Shown here: positions 26,596-36,857 of the stretch, in pieces
Numbering within the stretch: the first letter of the stretch is position 1
Layout of the letters: the number at the start of each line of letters is the position of its first letter
Origin: Streptomyces sp. LX-29
Lineage (GTDB): Bacteria; Actinomycetota; Actinomycetes; Streptomycetales; Streptomycetaceae
Length of the DNA: 64,000 nucleotides
Direction: 5' to 3'
NCBI RefSeq assembly: GCF_029541745.1
Contig: NZ_CP089746.1
Coordinates: 3,100,001 to 3,164,000, forward strand
Program-made: the position numbers and the translations under genes
Notes under the pieces: generated by a model
Seen by the model: the letters and a program-made list of their open reading frames with translations, nothing else
Told to the model about the DNA's origin: nothing
The model's database searches: none

Positions 26596-28038
26596 ATGAG
26601 GACTGGCTACAGCGTGGAGACCGTACGGGCCGCCGAGAAGGCGTTGATGGCGCGGTTGCCGGAGGGGGCGTTGATGCAGCGGGCGGCCGCCGGACTGGCC
26701 GCGGCCTGCTCGGACCTGCTGGGGAAGGTGTACGGGGCGCGGGTCGCGCTGCTGGTGGGCAGCGGGGACAACGGCGGGGACGCGCTGTACGCGGGCGCCC
26801 GGCTGGCCCGCCGAGGCGCGGGGGTCACCGCCGTACTGCTCGCCCCCGAGCGGGCGCACACGGGCGGGCTGGCGGCGCTGCGGGCCGCCGGGGGCCGCGC
26901 GGTGGCGGCGGAGCCGGGCATGGCGGGCACGGCGGCGCTCGCCCGCGCGGACCTCGTCGTGGACGGCGTCACCGGTATCGGGGGCCGGGGCGGGCTCCGC
27001 GCGGAGGCCGAGCGGCTGATCGAGGCGGTCCGCGCGCCGGTCGTCGCCGTCGACCTGCCCAGCGGCGTGGACGCCGACACCGGGGAGGTGCACGGCGCGG
27101 CCGTGCGCGCCGACGCGACCGTCACCTTCGGCACGTACAAGCCGGGGCTGTTCATCGACCCCGCGCGGGAGCACGCGGGCGCGCTGCGGCTGGTCGACAT
27201 CGGGCTAGGGCCGTGGCTGCCGCCCGTGCCCGACGTCGAGGCGCTGCAGCACGCGGACGTGGCGGCGCTGCTGCCGCGGCCGGCGGCGGAGAGCGACAAG
27301 TACCGGCGCGGGGTGGTGGGCGTGATCGCCGGCTCCGCCCGCTACCCGGGCGCGGCGGTGCTGGCCGTGGCGGGCGCGCTGCGCGGCGGCGCGGGCGCCG
27401 TGCGGTATGTGGGTCCGGCCGCCGACGCCGTCATCGCCCGCTTCCCCGAGACGCTGGTGCACGCCGGCCCGCCCGGCAGGGCGGGCCGGGTGCAGGCGTG
27501 GGTGGTCGGCCCCGGGCTCGGCGACGGCGCGGAGGGCCGGCAGGCGCTGGACGAGGTCCTCGGCTCCGACGTCCCGGTGCTGGTGGACGCCGACGGGCTG
27601 CGGCTGATGCCCCGCGAACCCCGCCGGGAGGCGCCCACCCTGCTCACCCCGCACGCCGGCGAGGCGGCCGCCCTGCTCGGCACGTCCCGCGAGGAGGTCG
27701 AGGGCGCGCGGATGGCGTCCGCACGCGCCTTGGCCGAGCGCTACGGCGCCACGGTGCTCCTCAAGGGCTCCACGACCCTCGTGGCGAACGCCACGGGCCC
27801 GGTGCGGGCCAACCCCACCGGCAGCCCCTGGCTCGCCACCGCCGGCAGCGGCGACGTGCTCTCCGGGCTGACCGGCTCGCTGCTCGCCGCGGGCCTCTCC
27901 CCCCGCGACGCCGCCTCCGCCGGCGCCTACCTCCACGGCCTGGCGGCCCGCCGGGCCACCGGCCCCACCGGCGCCCCCATCACCTCCTACGAGGTCGCCA
28001 ACGCCCTCCCCGACGCCTGGGCCGACGTCACCGCCTGA
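26596..28038 (+). CDS. nnr: Bifunctional NAD(P)HX epimerase / ADP-dependent NAD(P)HX dehydratase
   Basis: Repairs hydrated NAD(P)H. 480 aa. The N-terminal epimerase half (about 1-215) holds VGSGDNGGDALYAGARLA and VAVDLPSGVDADTGEV. The C-terminal ribokinase-like dehydratase half holds DKYRRGVVGVIAGS, LLTPHAGEAAALLG and the catalytic WLATAGSGDVLSG. ATG at 26596. It lies between the repeat-rich spacer and acpS, with which it converges. Confidence 0.96.
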   Translation: MRTGYSVETVRAAEKALMARLPEGALMQRAAAGLAAACSDLLGKVYGARVALLVGSGDNGGDALYAGARLARRGAGVTAVLLAPERAHTGGLAALRAAGGRAVAAEPGMAGTAALARADLVVDGVTGIGGRGGLRAEAERLIEAVRAPVVAVDLPSGVDADTGEVHGAAVRADATVTFGTYKPGLFIDPAREHAGALRLVDIGLGPWLPPVPDVEALQHADVAALLPRPAAESDKYRRGVVGVIAGSARYPGAAVLAVAGALRGGAGAVRYVGPAADAVIARFPETLVHAGPPGRAGRVQAWVVGPGLGDGAEGRQALDEVLGSDVPVLVDADGLRLMPREPRREAPTLLTPHAGEAAALLGTSREEVEGARMASARALAERYGATVLLKGSTTLVANATGPVRANPTGSPWLATAGSGDVLSGLTGSLLAAGLSPRDAASAGAYLHGLAARRATGPTGAPITSYEVANALPDAWADVTA

Positions 28039-28251
28039 CCGCCCGCCGCCCGGCCTCGCCTCCGCCCCTGCCTCCGGAGGGACCGGCCTCCGCCTCCGGA
28101 GGGACCGCCGAGAGCCGGGCGCCGGCCCCCACCACGCAAACCCGCCGAGGCCGGGACAGACCCGCCGAGGCCGGACCGAGCCGGCGGGACGGTCTGCCGG
28201 CGGTGGTCCGTCAGCAAGACCCCGACGGTCCCTCACGCTGGCCGGTCCGGG

Positions 28252-28620
28252 CTACCCCTCCGCGATGACCACCGCGGAGGCGACCCCCGCGTCATGGCTG
28301 AGGGAGATGTGCCAGCCGCGTACGCCCAGCTCCGCCGCCTTGGCGGCGACCGTGCCACGGACCGTCAGGCGTGGCTGGCCGCTGTCCTCGGTGACCACCT
28401 CGGCGTCGGTCCAGCGCAGACCGGGCGGCGCGCCGAGCGCCTTGGCCAGGGCCTCCTTGGCGGCGAAGCGGGCGGCGAGCGAGGCGATGCCGCGCCGCTC
28501 GCCGCTGGGAAGGTAGAGCTCCTGCTCCACGAAGAGGCGCTCGGCCATGTGCGGCGTGCGTTCCATGGCGTCCGCGAACCGGCTGATCTCGGCGACGTCG
28601 ATCCCCACCCCGATGATCAC
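28252..28620 (-). CDS. acpS: Holo-[acyl-carrier-protein] synthase
   Basis: Transfers 4'-phosphopantetheine from CoA to ACP. 122 aa, normal AcpS length. [12 protein letters not shown] holds the metal-binding Asp; [13 protein letters not shown] holds the catalytic Glu and Lys; [10 protein letters not shown] is the C-terminal motif. The start is a GTG at 28620. It lies 49 nt downstream of glmS, probably one transcript. Confidence 0.97.
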   Translation of the reverse strand: MIIGVGIDVAEISRFADAMERTPHMAERLFVEQELYLPSGERRGIASLAARFAAKEALAKALGAPPGLRWTDAEVVTEDSGQPRLTVRGTVAAKAAELGVRGWHISLSHDAGVASAVVIAEG

Positions 28621-28669
28621 GCGCTCACCTCGACGCCGGCCGGACGCGGGCCGTCCTCGACGAACCGGC

Positions 28670-30517
28670 TCATTCCACGGTCACCGACTTCGCCAGGTTC
28701 CGCGGCTGGTCCACCTCGTTGCCCCGCGCGGTCGCCAGTTCGCAGGCGAAGACCTGGAGCGGGACGGTGGCGACGAGCGGCTGGAGCAGGGTCGGGGTGG
28801 GCGGGATCTCGATGAGGTGGTCGGCGTACGGGGCCACCGCGGTGTCGCCCCGCTCGGCGATGACGATGGTGCGGGCGCCGCGGGCCCGGATCTCCTGGAT
28901 GTTCGAGACGATCTTGTCGTGCAGCACCGAGCGACCGCGCGGGGACGGCACCACGACCACCACCGGCAGATCGTCCTCGATCAGCGCGATCGGCCCGTGC
29001 TTGAGCTCGCCGGCCGCGAAGCCCTCGGCGTGCATGTACGCCAGCTCCTTGAGCTTGAGCGCGCCCTCCAGGGCCACCGGGTAGCCCACATGGCGGCCCA
29101 GGAACAGCACGGTGTTCTTGTTCGCGAGGGTGCGGGCCAGCTCCCGTACCGGCTCCATGGTCTCCAGCACCTGCTCCACCTGGGTGCCGATGGCGGACAG
29201 CTCCCGGATCACCGAGTGGATCTCGTCGCCCCACTTGGTGCCGCGCACCTGCCCCAGGTACAGCGCCACCAGGTAGCAGGCGACCAGCTGGGTCAGAAAC
29301 GCCTTGGTGGAGGCGACGGCGACCTCCGGACCGGCGTGCGTGTAGAGCACCGCGTCCGACTCGCGCGGGATCGTGGAGCCGTTGGTGTTGCAGATCGCGA
29401 GCACCTTCGCACCCTGCTCGCGCGCGTGCCGCAGCGCCATCAGGGTGTCCATGGTCTCGCCGGACTGGGAGATCGCGATGACCAGGGTGCGCGGGTCCAG
29501 GATCGGGTCCCGGTAGCGGAACTCCGAGGCCAGCTCGGTCTCGCAGGGGATGCGGGTCCAGTGCTCGATCGCGTACTTGGCGATCATCCCGGCGTGGAAG
29601 GCGGTCCCGCAGGCCACGATCACGACCTTGTCGATCTCGCGCAGCACCGAGGCGGGGATGCGCACCTCGTCCAGCGACAGCACCCCGCTGGCGTCGATCC
29701 GACCCAGCAGCGTGTCGGCGACCGCCTTGGGCTGCTCGGCGATCTCCTTGAGCATGAAGTAGTCGTAGCCGCCCTTCTCGGCGGCCGAGGCGTCCCAGTC
29801 GACGTGGTACGTCCGCACGTCGGCCGGCGCGCCGTCGAAGTCGGTGACGCTCACCCCGTCCCGGCGCAGCTCCACCACCTGGTCCTGGCCCAGCTCGATG
29901 GCCTCGCGGGTGTGCGCGATGAAGGCGGCCACGTCGGAGGCGAGGAACGCCTCGTCCTCGCCGACGCCCACCACCAGCGGCGAGTTGCGGCGCGCGCCGA
30001 CGACCACGTCGGGCGCGTCCGCGTGCACCGCGACGAGGGTGAAGGCGCCCTCCAGCAGACGGCACACCTGCCGCATCGCCTCGGCCAGGTCGCCGCAGGA
30101 GGAGAAGGACTCGGCCAGCAGATGGGCCACGACCTCGGTGTCGGTCTCCGAGGCCAGTTCGTGGCCACGGTCGGTCAGCTCGGCGCGCAGCGTGGCGAAG
30201 TTCTCGATGATGCCGTTGTGGACGACCGCGACCCGGCCCGAGTTGTCCAGGTGGGGATGGGCGTTGGCGTCCGTCGGCCCGCCGTGGGTGGCCCAGCGGG
30301 TGTGCCCGATGCCGGTGCTGCCGGTGGGCAGCGGACGGTCCGCCAGTTCCTTGTCCAGGTTGGCGAGCTTGCCCGCCTTCTTGGCGGCGGCCAGCCCGCC
30401 GTCGGCGAGCACGGCGACCCCGGCCGAGTCATAGCCGCGGTACTCGAGCCGCTTGAGGCCGGCGAGGACGACGTCGAGGGCGGACTGCCCTCCCACATAA
30501 CCAACGATTCCGCACAT
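28670..30517 (-). CDS. glmS: Glutamine-fructose-6-phosphate aminotransferase (isomerizing)
   Basis: Makes glucosamine-6-phosphate, the first step to UDP-GlcNAc. 615 aa. The N-terminal nucleophile Cys2 is in MCGIVGYVG, and the glutaminase domain has GHTRWATHG and HNGIIENF. Two SIS domains follow ([23 protein letters not shown]), ending in the characteristic [11 protein letters not shown]. With glmM nearby it supplies cell-wall amino sugar. Divergent from the lipoprotein gene. Confidence 0.98.
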   Translation of the reverse strand: MCGIVGYVGGQSALDVVLAGLKRLEYRGYDSAGVAVLADGGLAAAKKAGKLANLDKELADRPLPTGSTGIGHTRWATHGGPTDANAHPHLDNSGRVAVVHNGIIENFATLRAELTDRGHELASETDTEVVAHLLAESFSSCGDLAEAMRQVCRLLEGAFTLVAVHADAPDVVVGARRNSPLVVGVGEDEAFLASDVAAFIAHTREAIELGQDQVVELRRDGVSVTDFDGAPADVRTYHVDWDASAAEKGGYDYFMLKEIAEQPKAVADTLLGRIDASGVLSLDEVRIPASVLREIDKVVIVACGTAFHAGMIAKYAIEHWTRIPCETELASEFRYRDPILDPRTLVIAISQSGETMDTLMALRHAREQGAKVLAICNTNGSTIPRESDAVLYTHAGPEVAVASTKAFLTQLVACYLVALYLGQVRGTKWGDEIHSVIRELSAIGTQVEQVLETMEPVRELARTLANKNTVLFLGRHVGYPVALEGALKLKELAYMHAEGFAAGELKHGPIALIEDDLPVVVVVPSPRGRSVLHDKIVSNIQEIRARGARTIVIAERGDTAVAPYADHLIEIPPTPTLLQPLVATVPLQVFACELATARGNEVDQPRNLAKSVTVE

Positions 30518-30698
30518 GGACGCAGCGTACGACCCGTGTGCCGCGGGCGTACCACCGCCGCTGTGCCATCCGTGGGGCGCACCGGGCGGGTGTGACGCAC
30601 GAGCGGGTCGCGCCGGGGGCGCTCCGCGGGGCGCACGAGGTGCATAATGCGCCGGAGCGGCCGGGGGCCGCAGCCGACCGACGTTTCTGGGGGGATCC

Positions 30699-31673
30699 GT
30701 GCGCCGCTCCACCGTCAGCCGCTCCACCGTCAGCCACTCCGCCGTCGCCCGCGCCGCCGTCGCCGCCGACGCCCGCGCCGCCACCGGCCGCTCGGCCACG
30801 GGCCGCGCCGCCACCGTCCGCTCCGCTGTCCGTCGCTCCGCCGTCAGCCGCTCCGCCCGCACCGCCACCACCGGCGTCCTGCTCGTCACCGCCCTGCTGG
30901 CCTCCGCCACCGCCTGCGGCTCCTCGGACCCGGACGACTCCAAGGGCGGCAAGGGCAAGTCCGCCGGGGACGACGGCTGGCTGGAGGTGCCGAAGACGCC
31001 GGTGAGCAGGGCCGTGGAGAAGATCGGGAAGACCAGCGCCCGGATCGAGGAGAAGGTCGAGCTCACCGACCGGGGCAAGACCTACCCGATCACCATCACC
31101 GGCTCGTTCGACCTGGGCGGGGACAAGGGCCGGCTGTCGGTCGACTTCCCCAGCGGCGAGATCAAGCACATGGAGGAGGTCTTCGACGGCGACCGGGTCT
31201 ACCTGACCCCCATCGGCAACGTGAAGAAGGGCCGCTGGGGCCAGGTCGACCGGCGGAAGGCCGAGGCGCACCACCTGCTGCGCGCCCCGGTCAACGACCC
31301 GGAACACCTGCTGCTCCAGATCTCCACCATGCGAGGGGCGAAGAAGCGCGGCACGGAGACCGTCGACGGCCGCCCCGCCACCCACTACTCGGGCACGCTC
31401 GACCGCGACACCCTCTCGCTGCGGCTGGCGGAGCGCGTCCGCACCGACATGGACGCCCTCATCGCCAAGCTGGGCGAGCTGCCGGTGACCGCGGACGCCT
31501 GGGTGGACGGCGAGGGCCGGCTGGTGCGGGCCCGGATCAGCTGCGACATGGGCGGAAACGCCGTGAAGATCACCATGAACCTGTCCGATTTCGGGCGGAA
31601 GGTCACCGCTCCGGTGCCACCCGCCGGCTCCGTGCAGAAGATCGACGTCGCCGCCGGAATCCTCCCCGGCTGA
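30699..31673 (+). CDS. Putative lipoprotein (LppX/LprG-like) with long Arg/Ser-rich N-terminus
   Basis: 324 aa. GTG 30699 has a GGGGGGA ribosome site. About 50 residues of repeated RSTVSRSTVSHSAV character precede the signal helix ATTGVLLVTALLASATAC; the Cys is the probable lipidation site with a weak lipobox (ATAC). The mature part (TSARIEEKVEL, then GSFDLGGDKGRLSVDFPSGE) has the beta-rich pattern of actinobacterial LppX/LprG-type lipoproteins that carry hydrophobic molecules. The signal could start further in, but no other start has a ribosome site. Confidence 0.82.
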   Translation: MRRSTVSRSTVSHSAVARAAVAADARAATGRSATGRAATVRSAVRRSAVSRSARTATTGVLLVTALLASATACGSSDPDDSKGGKGKSAGDDGWLEVPKTPVSRAVEKIGKTSARIEEKVELTDRGKTYPITITGSFDLGGDKGRLSVDFPSGEIKHMEEVFDGDRVYLTPIGNVKKGRWGQVDRRKAEAHHLLRAPVNDPEHLLLQISTMRGAKKRGTETVDGRPATHYSGTLDRDTLSLRLAERVRTDMDALIAKLGELPVTADAWVDGEGRLVRARISCDMGGNAVKITMNLSDFGRKVTAPVPPAGSVQKIDVAAGILPG

Positions 31674-31713
31674 TCGCGGAAGCTGTCCCTCCGGCCGCCG
31701 AGATCGCCTTCCC

Positions 31714-31719
31714 TTGACA
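31714..31719 (+). promoter_or_regulatory. Possible -35 box (TTGACA) for coaA
   Basis: An exact TTGACA with no clear -10 box 17-19 nt on. If used, transcription would begin near 31750, favouring the coaA start at 31790 over 31739. Confidence 0.4.
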
Positions 31720-31789
31720 AAACCCCAGGTCACCGGGCGTGACCGACCCCACGCTCACCGCACGGCCGGACAGCCCCGACAATGAACCT

Positions 31790-32782
31790 GTGATCACGTC
31801 TCCAGCGCGCCCCCCGCATCAGCGGCGCACCGAGTCGAGTCCCTACGTGGACCTGTCGCGCGCCGAATGGAGCGCCCTGCGCGAGAAGACCCCGCTGCCG
31901 CTGAGCGCCGAGGAGGTCGAGCGGCTGCGCGGACTCGGCGACGTCATAGACCTCGACGAGGTGCGGGACGTCTATCTGCCGCTGTCTCGGCTGCTGAACC
32001 TCTACGTGGCCGCGACCGGCAGTCTGCGCGGCGCCCTGAACACCTTCCTCGGCGACACCAAGAACGGCTTCGGCGCCCAGCCCGGCACCCCCTTCGTCAT
32101 CGGGGTGGCGGGCAGCGTCGCGGTCGGCAAGTCGACCACCGCCCGCCTCCTCCAGGCGCTGCTGGCCCGCTGGCCCGAGCACCCGCGCGTGGAGCTGGTC
32201 ACCACCGACGGCTTCCTCTACCCCAACGCCGAGCTGCACCGGCGCGGGCTGATGTCCCGCAAGGGCTTCCCCGAGTCCTACGACCGCCGGGCCCTGACCC
32301 GCTTCGTCGCGGACGTGAAGGCGGGCAAGGAGGAGGTCTCGGCCCCGGTCTACTCCCACCTGATCTACGACATCGTGCCCGGCGAGCGGCTGACCGTGCA
32401 CCGCCCCGACATCCTCATCGTCGAGGGCCTCAACGTGCTCCAGCCGGCGCTCCCGGGGCAGGACGGCCGCACCCGCGTCGGCCTCGCCGACTTCTTCGAC
32501 TTCAGCGTGTACGTCGACGCCCGCAGCGAGGACATCGAGCGCTGGTACCTCGGCCGCTTCCGCAAGCTGCGCGAGACCGCGTTCCAGAACCCCTTCTCGT
32601 ACTTCCGCCGGTACACCCAGGTCTCGGAGGAGGAGGCGCTGGACTACGCCCGGATGATCTGGCGCACCGTCAACCGTCCCAACCTGGAGCAGAACGTGGC
32701 CCCCACCCGCGGCCGGGCCACCCTGGTGCTGCGCAAGGGCGCGGACCACAAGGTGCAGCGACTGAGCCTGCGCAAGCTCTGA
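31790..32782 (+). CDS. coaA: Type I pantothenate kinase
   Basis: Phosphorylates pantothenate in the first step of CoA synthesis. 330 aa from GTG 31790, near the usual actinobacterial length; an in-frame GTG at 31739 would add 17 residues. The P-loop is [16 protein letters not shown], followed by TTDGFLYPN and the substrate segment [24 protein letters not shown] and [11 protein letters not shown] are also family-typical. It is followed by the DUF389 gene. Confidence 0.96.
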   Translation: MITSPARPPHQRRTESSPYVDLSRAEWSALREKTPLPLSAEEVERLRGLGDVIDLDEVRDVYLPLSRLLNLYVAATGSLRGALNTFLGDTKNGFGAQPGTPFVIGVAGSVAVGKSTTARLLQALLARWPEHPRVELVTTDGFLYPNAELHRRGLMSRKGFPESYDRRALTRFVADVKAGKEEVSAPVYSHLIYDIVPGERLTVHRPDILIVEGLNVLQPALPGQDGRTRVGLADFFDFSVYVDARSEDIERWYLGRFRKLRETAFQNPFSYFRRYTQVSEEEALDYARMIWRTVNRPNLEQNVAPTRGRATLVLRKGADHKVQRLSLRKL

Positions 32783-32810
32783 CCCGCCACGACGCGGCTA
32801 GTCTGCCCTC

Positions 32811-33749
32811 ATGCTGCACCTGAGAATGATCACTCCGGCCGACCGCACCGAGGACGTCATACGGATCGTGGAGCGGACGGTCGGGGCGACCCATCTCGCC
32901 GTGCTCACCGATGCCGCGCGCAACCCTCGGGGCGACATCGTGCTCTGCGACGTGGCCCGCGAGGCGGCGGACGGGCTGCTGGCGCGGCTGCGCGAGGCGG
33001 GCATCGACAGGACCGGCTCGATCTCCGTGGAGACCATCGACCTGTCGCTGTCCAAGCGCGCCGAGAAGGCCGAGGAGGAGGCGCCCGGCGAGGGCGCCGA
33101 CGCCGTGCTGTGGGAGCACCTGGCGGAGTCGACGCACGAGGAGTCCACGCTCAGCGTCACCTATGTGGCCTTCCTCGCCGTCGCCACCATGCTGGCGGCC
33201 TGCGGGGTGATGCTGGACAACGCGATCCTGATCGTGGGCGCGATGGCGGTCGGGCCGGAGTTCGGCCCGCTGGCGGGCATCTCCACCGCGCTGGTGCAGC
33301 GCGCCCCGACCCTGGTGTGGCGGTCGCTCAACGCGCTGCTGGTCGGCTTCGCCGCGGCGATGCTGCTCACCGCCGGGTTCGGCTCTCTGATGGACGTCTT
33401 CGGGCTCTTCGAACGCTCGATGGTCGAGGCGGCCCGCCCCAACACCGCCTTCATCTGGCAGCCGGACTGGATGTCCTTCGTGGTCGCCTTCCTCGCCGGC
33501 ATCGCCGGAACGCTCTCGCTGACCTCGGCGAAGTCCGGGGCGCTGATCGGCGTGGCGATCTCGGTCACCACCGTGCCGGCGGCCGCCAACGCCGCGGTCG
33601 CCCTCAGCTACGGCGACTACGGCCAGACCTGGGGCTCGGCGGGCCAGCTGCTGGCCAACCTGGGTGGCATCGTCCTGGCCGGCACGCTCACGCTGCTCGT
33701 CCAGAAGCTGTTCTGGGCGCGCCACCACCAGCGGGTGAAGGTGTACTGA
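32811..33749 (+). CDS. DUF389 family membrane protein
   Basis: 312 aa. An N-terminal cytosolic part of about 115 residues is followed by about six helices, with the DUF389 core LDNAILIVGAMAVGPEFGPL and a Ser/Thr-rich helix SLTSAKSGALIGVAISVTTV. Function unknown. 28 nt after coaA; converges with glmM across a hairpin. Confidence 0.92.
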   Translation: MLHLRMITPADRTEDVIRIVERTVGATHLAVLTDAARNPRGDIVLCDVAREAADGLLARLREAGIDRTGSISVETIDLSLSKRAEKAEEEAPGEGADAVLWEHLAESTHEESTLSVTYVAFLAVATMLAACGVMLDNAILIVGAMAVGPEFGPLAGISTALVQRAPTLVWRSLNALLVGFAAAMLLTAGFGSLMDVFGLFERSMVEAARPNTAFIWQPDWMSFVVAFLAGIAGTLSLTSAKSGALIGVAISVTTVPAAANAAVALSYGDYGQTWGSAGQLLANLGGIVLAGTLTLLVQKLFWARHHQRVKVY

Positions 33750-33816
33750 CGGCCGCCGGCGCGCGAAAGGCCGGCGCCCCGTCCCGGGTGGGCCGGGACG
33801 GGCCCCCGAACAGGCC

Positions 33817-33849
33817 GGGCGTCCTCGGGGTCGGACCCCGAGGACGCCC
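33817..33849. terminator. Bidirectional hairpin between the DUF389 gene and glmM
   Basis: GGGCGTCCTCGGGGTC and GACCCCGAGGACGCCC form a near-perfect 14-16 bp stem with a minimal loop, 68 nt past one stop and 19 nt past the other. Confidence 0.88.
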
Positions 33850-33868
33850 TCGCCGTTCTCGCCGGGCT

Positions 33869-35227
33869 CTAGCCCAGCGCGGACTTCACCGCGTCCGCGA
33901 GCCGCCCGGCGACCGAGCGGGCCTGCTCGATGTCGGCGGCCTCGACCATGACCCGCACCAGCGGCTCGGTGCCGGAGGGGCGCAGCAGCACCCGGCCGGT
34001 GGTGCCCAGCTCGCGCTCCGCCTCCGCGACCGCGGTGGAGACCTCGGCGCTGGAGCCGACCCGCGACTTGTCCACGTCCCGGACGTTGATCAGCACCTGC
34101 GGCAGCCGCTCCATGACGCTCGCCAGGTCGGCGAGGGTGCGCCCGGTGGCGGCGACGCGGGCGGCCAGCATCAGACCGGTGAGGGTGCCGTCGCCGGTGG
34201 TGGCGTGGTCCAGCACGATGACGTGGCCGGACTGCTCGCCGCCGAGGGCGTAGCCGTGCTCCTTCATCTCCTCCAGGACGTAGCGGTCGCCGACCGCGGT
34301 CTGGACCAGCTGGACGCCCTCGCGCTCCATGGCCAGCTTGAAGCCGAGGTTGGACATGACGGTGCCGACGACGGTGTCCTTGCGCAGGCCGCCCGCCTCG
34401 CGCAGGGCGAGCGCCAGCACGGCGAGGATCTGGTCGCCGTCGACCTCCTGACCGGCCGCGTCCACGGCCAGGCAGCGGTCCGCGTCACCGTCGTGCGCGA
34501 CGCCCAGGTCGGCGCCGTGCTCGACCACGGCGGCCTTGAGCCGGTCCAGGTGGGTGGAGCCGTAACCGTCGTTGATGTTGAGCCCGTCCGGGTCGGTGCC
34601 GATGGTGATCACCTCGGCGCCGGCGCGGGCGAAGGCCTCCGGGGAGACCCGGGCGGCGGCGCCGTGCGCGCCGTCGATGACGACCTTGACGCCGTCCAGG
34701 CGGTTCGGGAGCACACCGATGAGGTGGGCGACGTAGTTGTCGAAGCCCTCGTCGTAGGTGCGCACCCGACCGACGCCGGCACCGGTCGGGCGGTCCCACG
34801 GCTCACCGGAGGCGTGCGCGCGGTAGGTCTCCTCGATGCGGTCCTCCAGCTCGTCGGCGAGCTTGTGGCCGCCACGGGCGAAGAACTTGACACCGTTGTC
34901 CGGCATCGGGTTGTGGCTGGCGCTGAGCATCACGCCCAGATCGGCGCCGAGCGCGCCGGTCAGGTACGCCACCGCCGGGGTCGGCAGCACGCCGACCCGG
35001 AGCACGTCGACGCCCGCGCTGGCGAGCCCCGCCACCACGGCGGCCTCCAGGAACTCCCCGGACGCGCGCGGATCACGGCCGACCACCGCCACCGGCCGAT
35101 GGCCCTCGAACGTGCCCGCTTCGGCCAGCACATGCGCCGCCGCGACCGACAGGCCGAGCGCCAGCTCCGCCGTCAGGTCCGCGTTGGCGACGCCGCGCAC
35201 ACCGTCCGTACCGAAGAGTCGTCCCAC
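33869..35227 (-). CDS. glmM: Phosphoglucosamine mutase
   Basis: Converts GlcN-6-P to GlcN-1-P for UDP-GlcNAc. 452 aa. N-terminus [13 protein letters not shown]; phosphoserine loop [14 protein letters not shown]; metal loop [12 protein letters not shown]; sugar-binding GGEQSGH; phosphate-binding [12 protein letters not shown]. Start GTG with GGAGG upstream. It lies downstream of rplM-rpsI as in most actinobacteria. Confidence 0.98.
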   Translation of the reverse strand: MGRLFGTDGVRGVANADLTAELALGLSVAAAHVLAEAGTFEGHRPVAVVGRDPRASGEFLEAAVVAGLASAGVDVLRVGVLPTPAVAYLTGALGADLGVMLSASHNPMPDNGVKFFARGGHKLADELEDRIEETYRAHASGEPWDRPTGAGVGRVRTYDEGFDNYVAHLIGVLPNRLDGVKVVIDGAHGAAARVSPEAFARAGAEVITIGTDPDGLNINDGYGSTHLDRLKAAVVEHGADLGVAHDGDADRCLAVDAAGQEVDGDQILAVLALALREAGGLRKDTVVGTVMSNLGFKLAMEREGVQLVQTAVGDRYVLEEMKEHGYALGGEQSGHVIVLDHATTGDGTLTGLMLAARVAATGRTLADLASVMERLPQVLINVRDVDKSRVGSSAEVSTAVAEAERELGTTGRVLLRPSGTEPLVRVMVEAADIEQARSVAGRLADAVKSALG

Positions 35228-35381
35228 TGGTGTCCTCCGAATTGCCCGGGGCGCGGCTCCGTCGCCCCCTGGAAGAGAAAGGTGTCCTGGAAAAAGCTGT
35301 CCAGTTTGAAGAAAAGGTAGAGAGCCGGAGTCCAGACGCCGACGTCAGGGTGTACGTCCGACCCCGGGCTCCGATAGCCGA

Positions 35382-35416
35382 ACGCCCCGGCAGCACGGAT
35401 AGTGCCGCCGGGGCGT
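35382..35416 (-). terminator. Hairpin after rpsI
   Basis: ACGCCCCGGCAGCAC and GTGCCGCCGGGGCGT pair with one mismatch around a 5-nt loop, 44 nt past the rpsI stop; likely terminates or attenuates rplM-rpsI transcription before glmM. Confidence 0.75.
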
Positions 35417-35459
35417 CGGCGTGGCGCGTGGAGCGCGCGGCGATACAGCCGGGGCGCGA

Positions 35460-35969
35460 TTAGCGCTTGCTGTACTGCGGCGCCTTGCGGGCCTTCTTCA
35501 GACCGGCCTTCTTACGCTCGGTGGCGCGGTCGTCACGGGTCAGGAAGCCGGCCTTCTTCAGCGGGCCGCGGTTGTTGTCCACGTCCGCCTCGTTCAGCGC
35601 ACGGGCGACACCCAGGCGCAGGGCACCGGCCTGACCGGAGACGCCGCCACCCGAGATGCGGGCGATGACGTCGTAGCGGTCGTCCAGCTCCAGAACCTTG
35701 AACGGCTCGTTGACTTCCTGCTGGTGCACCTTGTTGGGGAAGTAGTCCTCAAGGGTGCGACCGTTGATCTTCCACTGGCCGCTGCCCGGCACGATGCGGA
35801 CGCGGGCCACGGCGTTCTTGCGGCGGCCGGTGCCGGCGGCCGGCTGCGGGTCGCCGAAGCGAGACGCGAGCGACTCGCTGGTGTACTCGGTCTCCTCGGA
35901 CTCGAAGGTCGCGGTGCCCTCGAAGACCTCGGTCTCCTCGATCGGCGTCTCGGCGGTGGTCTCAGCCAC
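35460..35969 (-). CDS. rpsI: 30S ribosomal protein S9
   Basis: 169 aa: an acidic N-terminal extension of about 40 residues (Glu/Thr rich) typical of actinobacteria, then the S9 core ([33 protein letters not shown]) ending in the basic tail APQYSKR. GTG start with AGGAG. 41 nt after rplM. Confidence 0.98.
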   Translation of the reverse strand: MAETTAETPIEETEVFEGTATFESEETEYTSESLASRFGDPQPAAGTGRRKNAVARVRIVPGSGQWKINGRTLEDYFPNKVHQQEVNEPFKVLELDDRYDVIARISGGGVSGQAGALRLGVARALNEADVDNNRGPLKKAGFLTRDDRATERKKAGLKKARKAPQYSKR

Positions 35970-36010
35970 GATTCTCCTCAGATTCTTTTCGTCTTAGGGG
36001 GTGGCCGGAA

Positions 36011-36454
36011 CTACTGCGCGACCTGGGTGATCTCGAACGGGGTCGGCTGCTGAGCGCCGTGCGGGTGCTGGTCGCCCGCGTAGACCTTCAGCTTCGAGAG
36101 CATCTGACGGCCCAGGGTGTTCTTCGGGAGCATGCCCTTGACGGCCTTCTCGACCGCCTTCTCCGGGTTCTTGGCGAGCAGCTCGTCGTAGCGGACAGAA
36201 CGCAGACCGCCCGGGAAACCGGAGTGGCGGTAGGCGAGCTTCTGGGTCCGCTTGTTGCCGGACAGGTGCACCTTGTCGGCGTTGATGATGATGACGAAGT
36301 CACCAGTGTCAACGTGAGGCGCGTACACCGGCTTGTGCTTGCCCCGCAGGAGGGAAGCGGCCGTGGAGGCCAGACGGCCCAGGACAACGTCCTGCGCGTC
36401 AATGACGTGCCACTGGCGCTGAACGTCGCCGGGCTTGGGGCTGTACGTACGCAC
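36011..36454 (-). CDS. rplM: 50S ribosomal protein L13
   Basis: 147 aa. Start GTG 36454 ([20 protein letters not shown]) fits the family; longer in-frame sequence upstream is leader. [15 protein letters not shown] and [19 protein letters not shown] are L13 signatures. First gene of the rplM-rpsI pair. Confidence 0.98.
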   Translation of the reverse strand: MRTYSPKPGDVQRQWHVIDAQDVVLGRLASTAASLLRGKHKPVYAPHVDTGDFVIIINADKVHLSGNKRTQKLAYRHSGFPGGLRSVRYDELLAKNPEKAVEKAVKGMLPKNTLGRQMLSKLKVYAGDQHPHGAQQPTPFEITQVAQ

Positions 36455-36857
36455 GGTCGTAGCCTTCGCTTCTTCAGTGAGATGGGTACTGACAAGGCCA
36501 CCCAGACGATCACGACAGCCCTGGCAACACATCGGTGACGCAAACCGTGTGCTTGCCGCTGGTCATCGGCCCGGTGGACCGGCGTAACGGCCTCTCACGT
36601 GAGAACGAGCAAGCCAATACGCATAACGAACCAGCAGAATACCGGGCCGCCGGGGACGGGTCAAAACGGCTGCCGCCGCCGCGGCCGACTGAGGGCCCTT
36701 CCCACCGTACCGAGCCCGCCGGCGCCCCGCGCCCCCGGCCCGCGCCCCGGACGGCCTCGCACCGGGGAAAGCCGGTGGTCACGACCGGTGCGACACCGAT
36801 CACCCGACGCCACGTTCACCGGACGCCACCGCCCGGGCCCCAGGGGGCCTGCCGGGG
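36455..36857. other. rplM leader/promoter region and spacer to the ABC-F gene
   Basis: No gene seen. It contains a 12-bp perfect palindrome TCTCACGTGAGA (36593-36604) in an A/T-richer stretch upstream of rplM. The part near the ABC-F gene is ordinary GC-rich spacer. Confidence 0.5.

Noticed and set aside
25546..27174. 542-aa minus-strand frame through the alr-nnr repeats, with apparent VRGVATGGAW-type repeats
   Set aside because: The repeats arise from DNA repeats, other frames are equally open, no start is supported, and it overlaps nnr.
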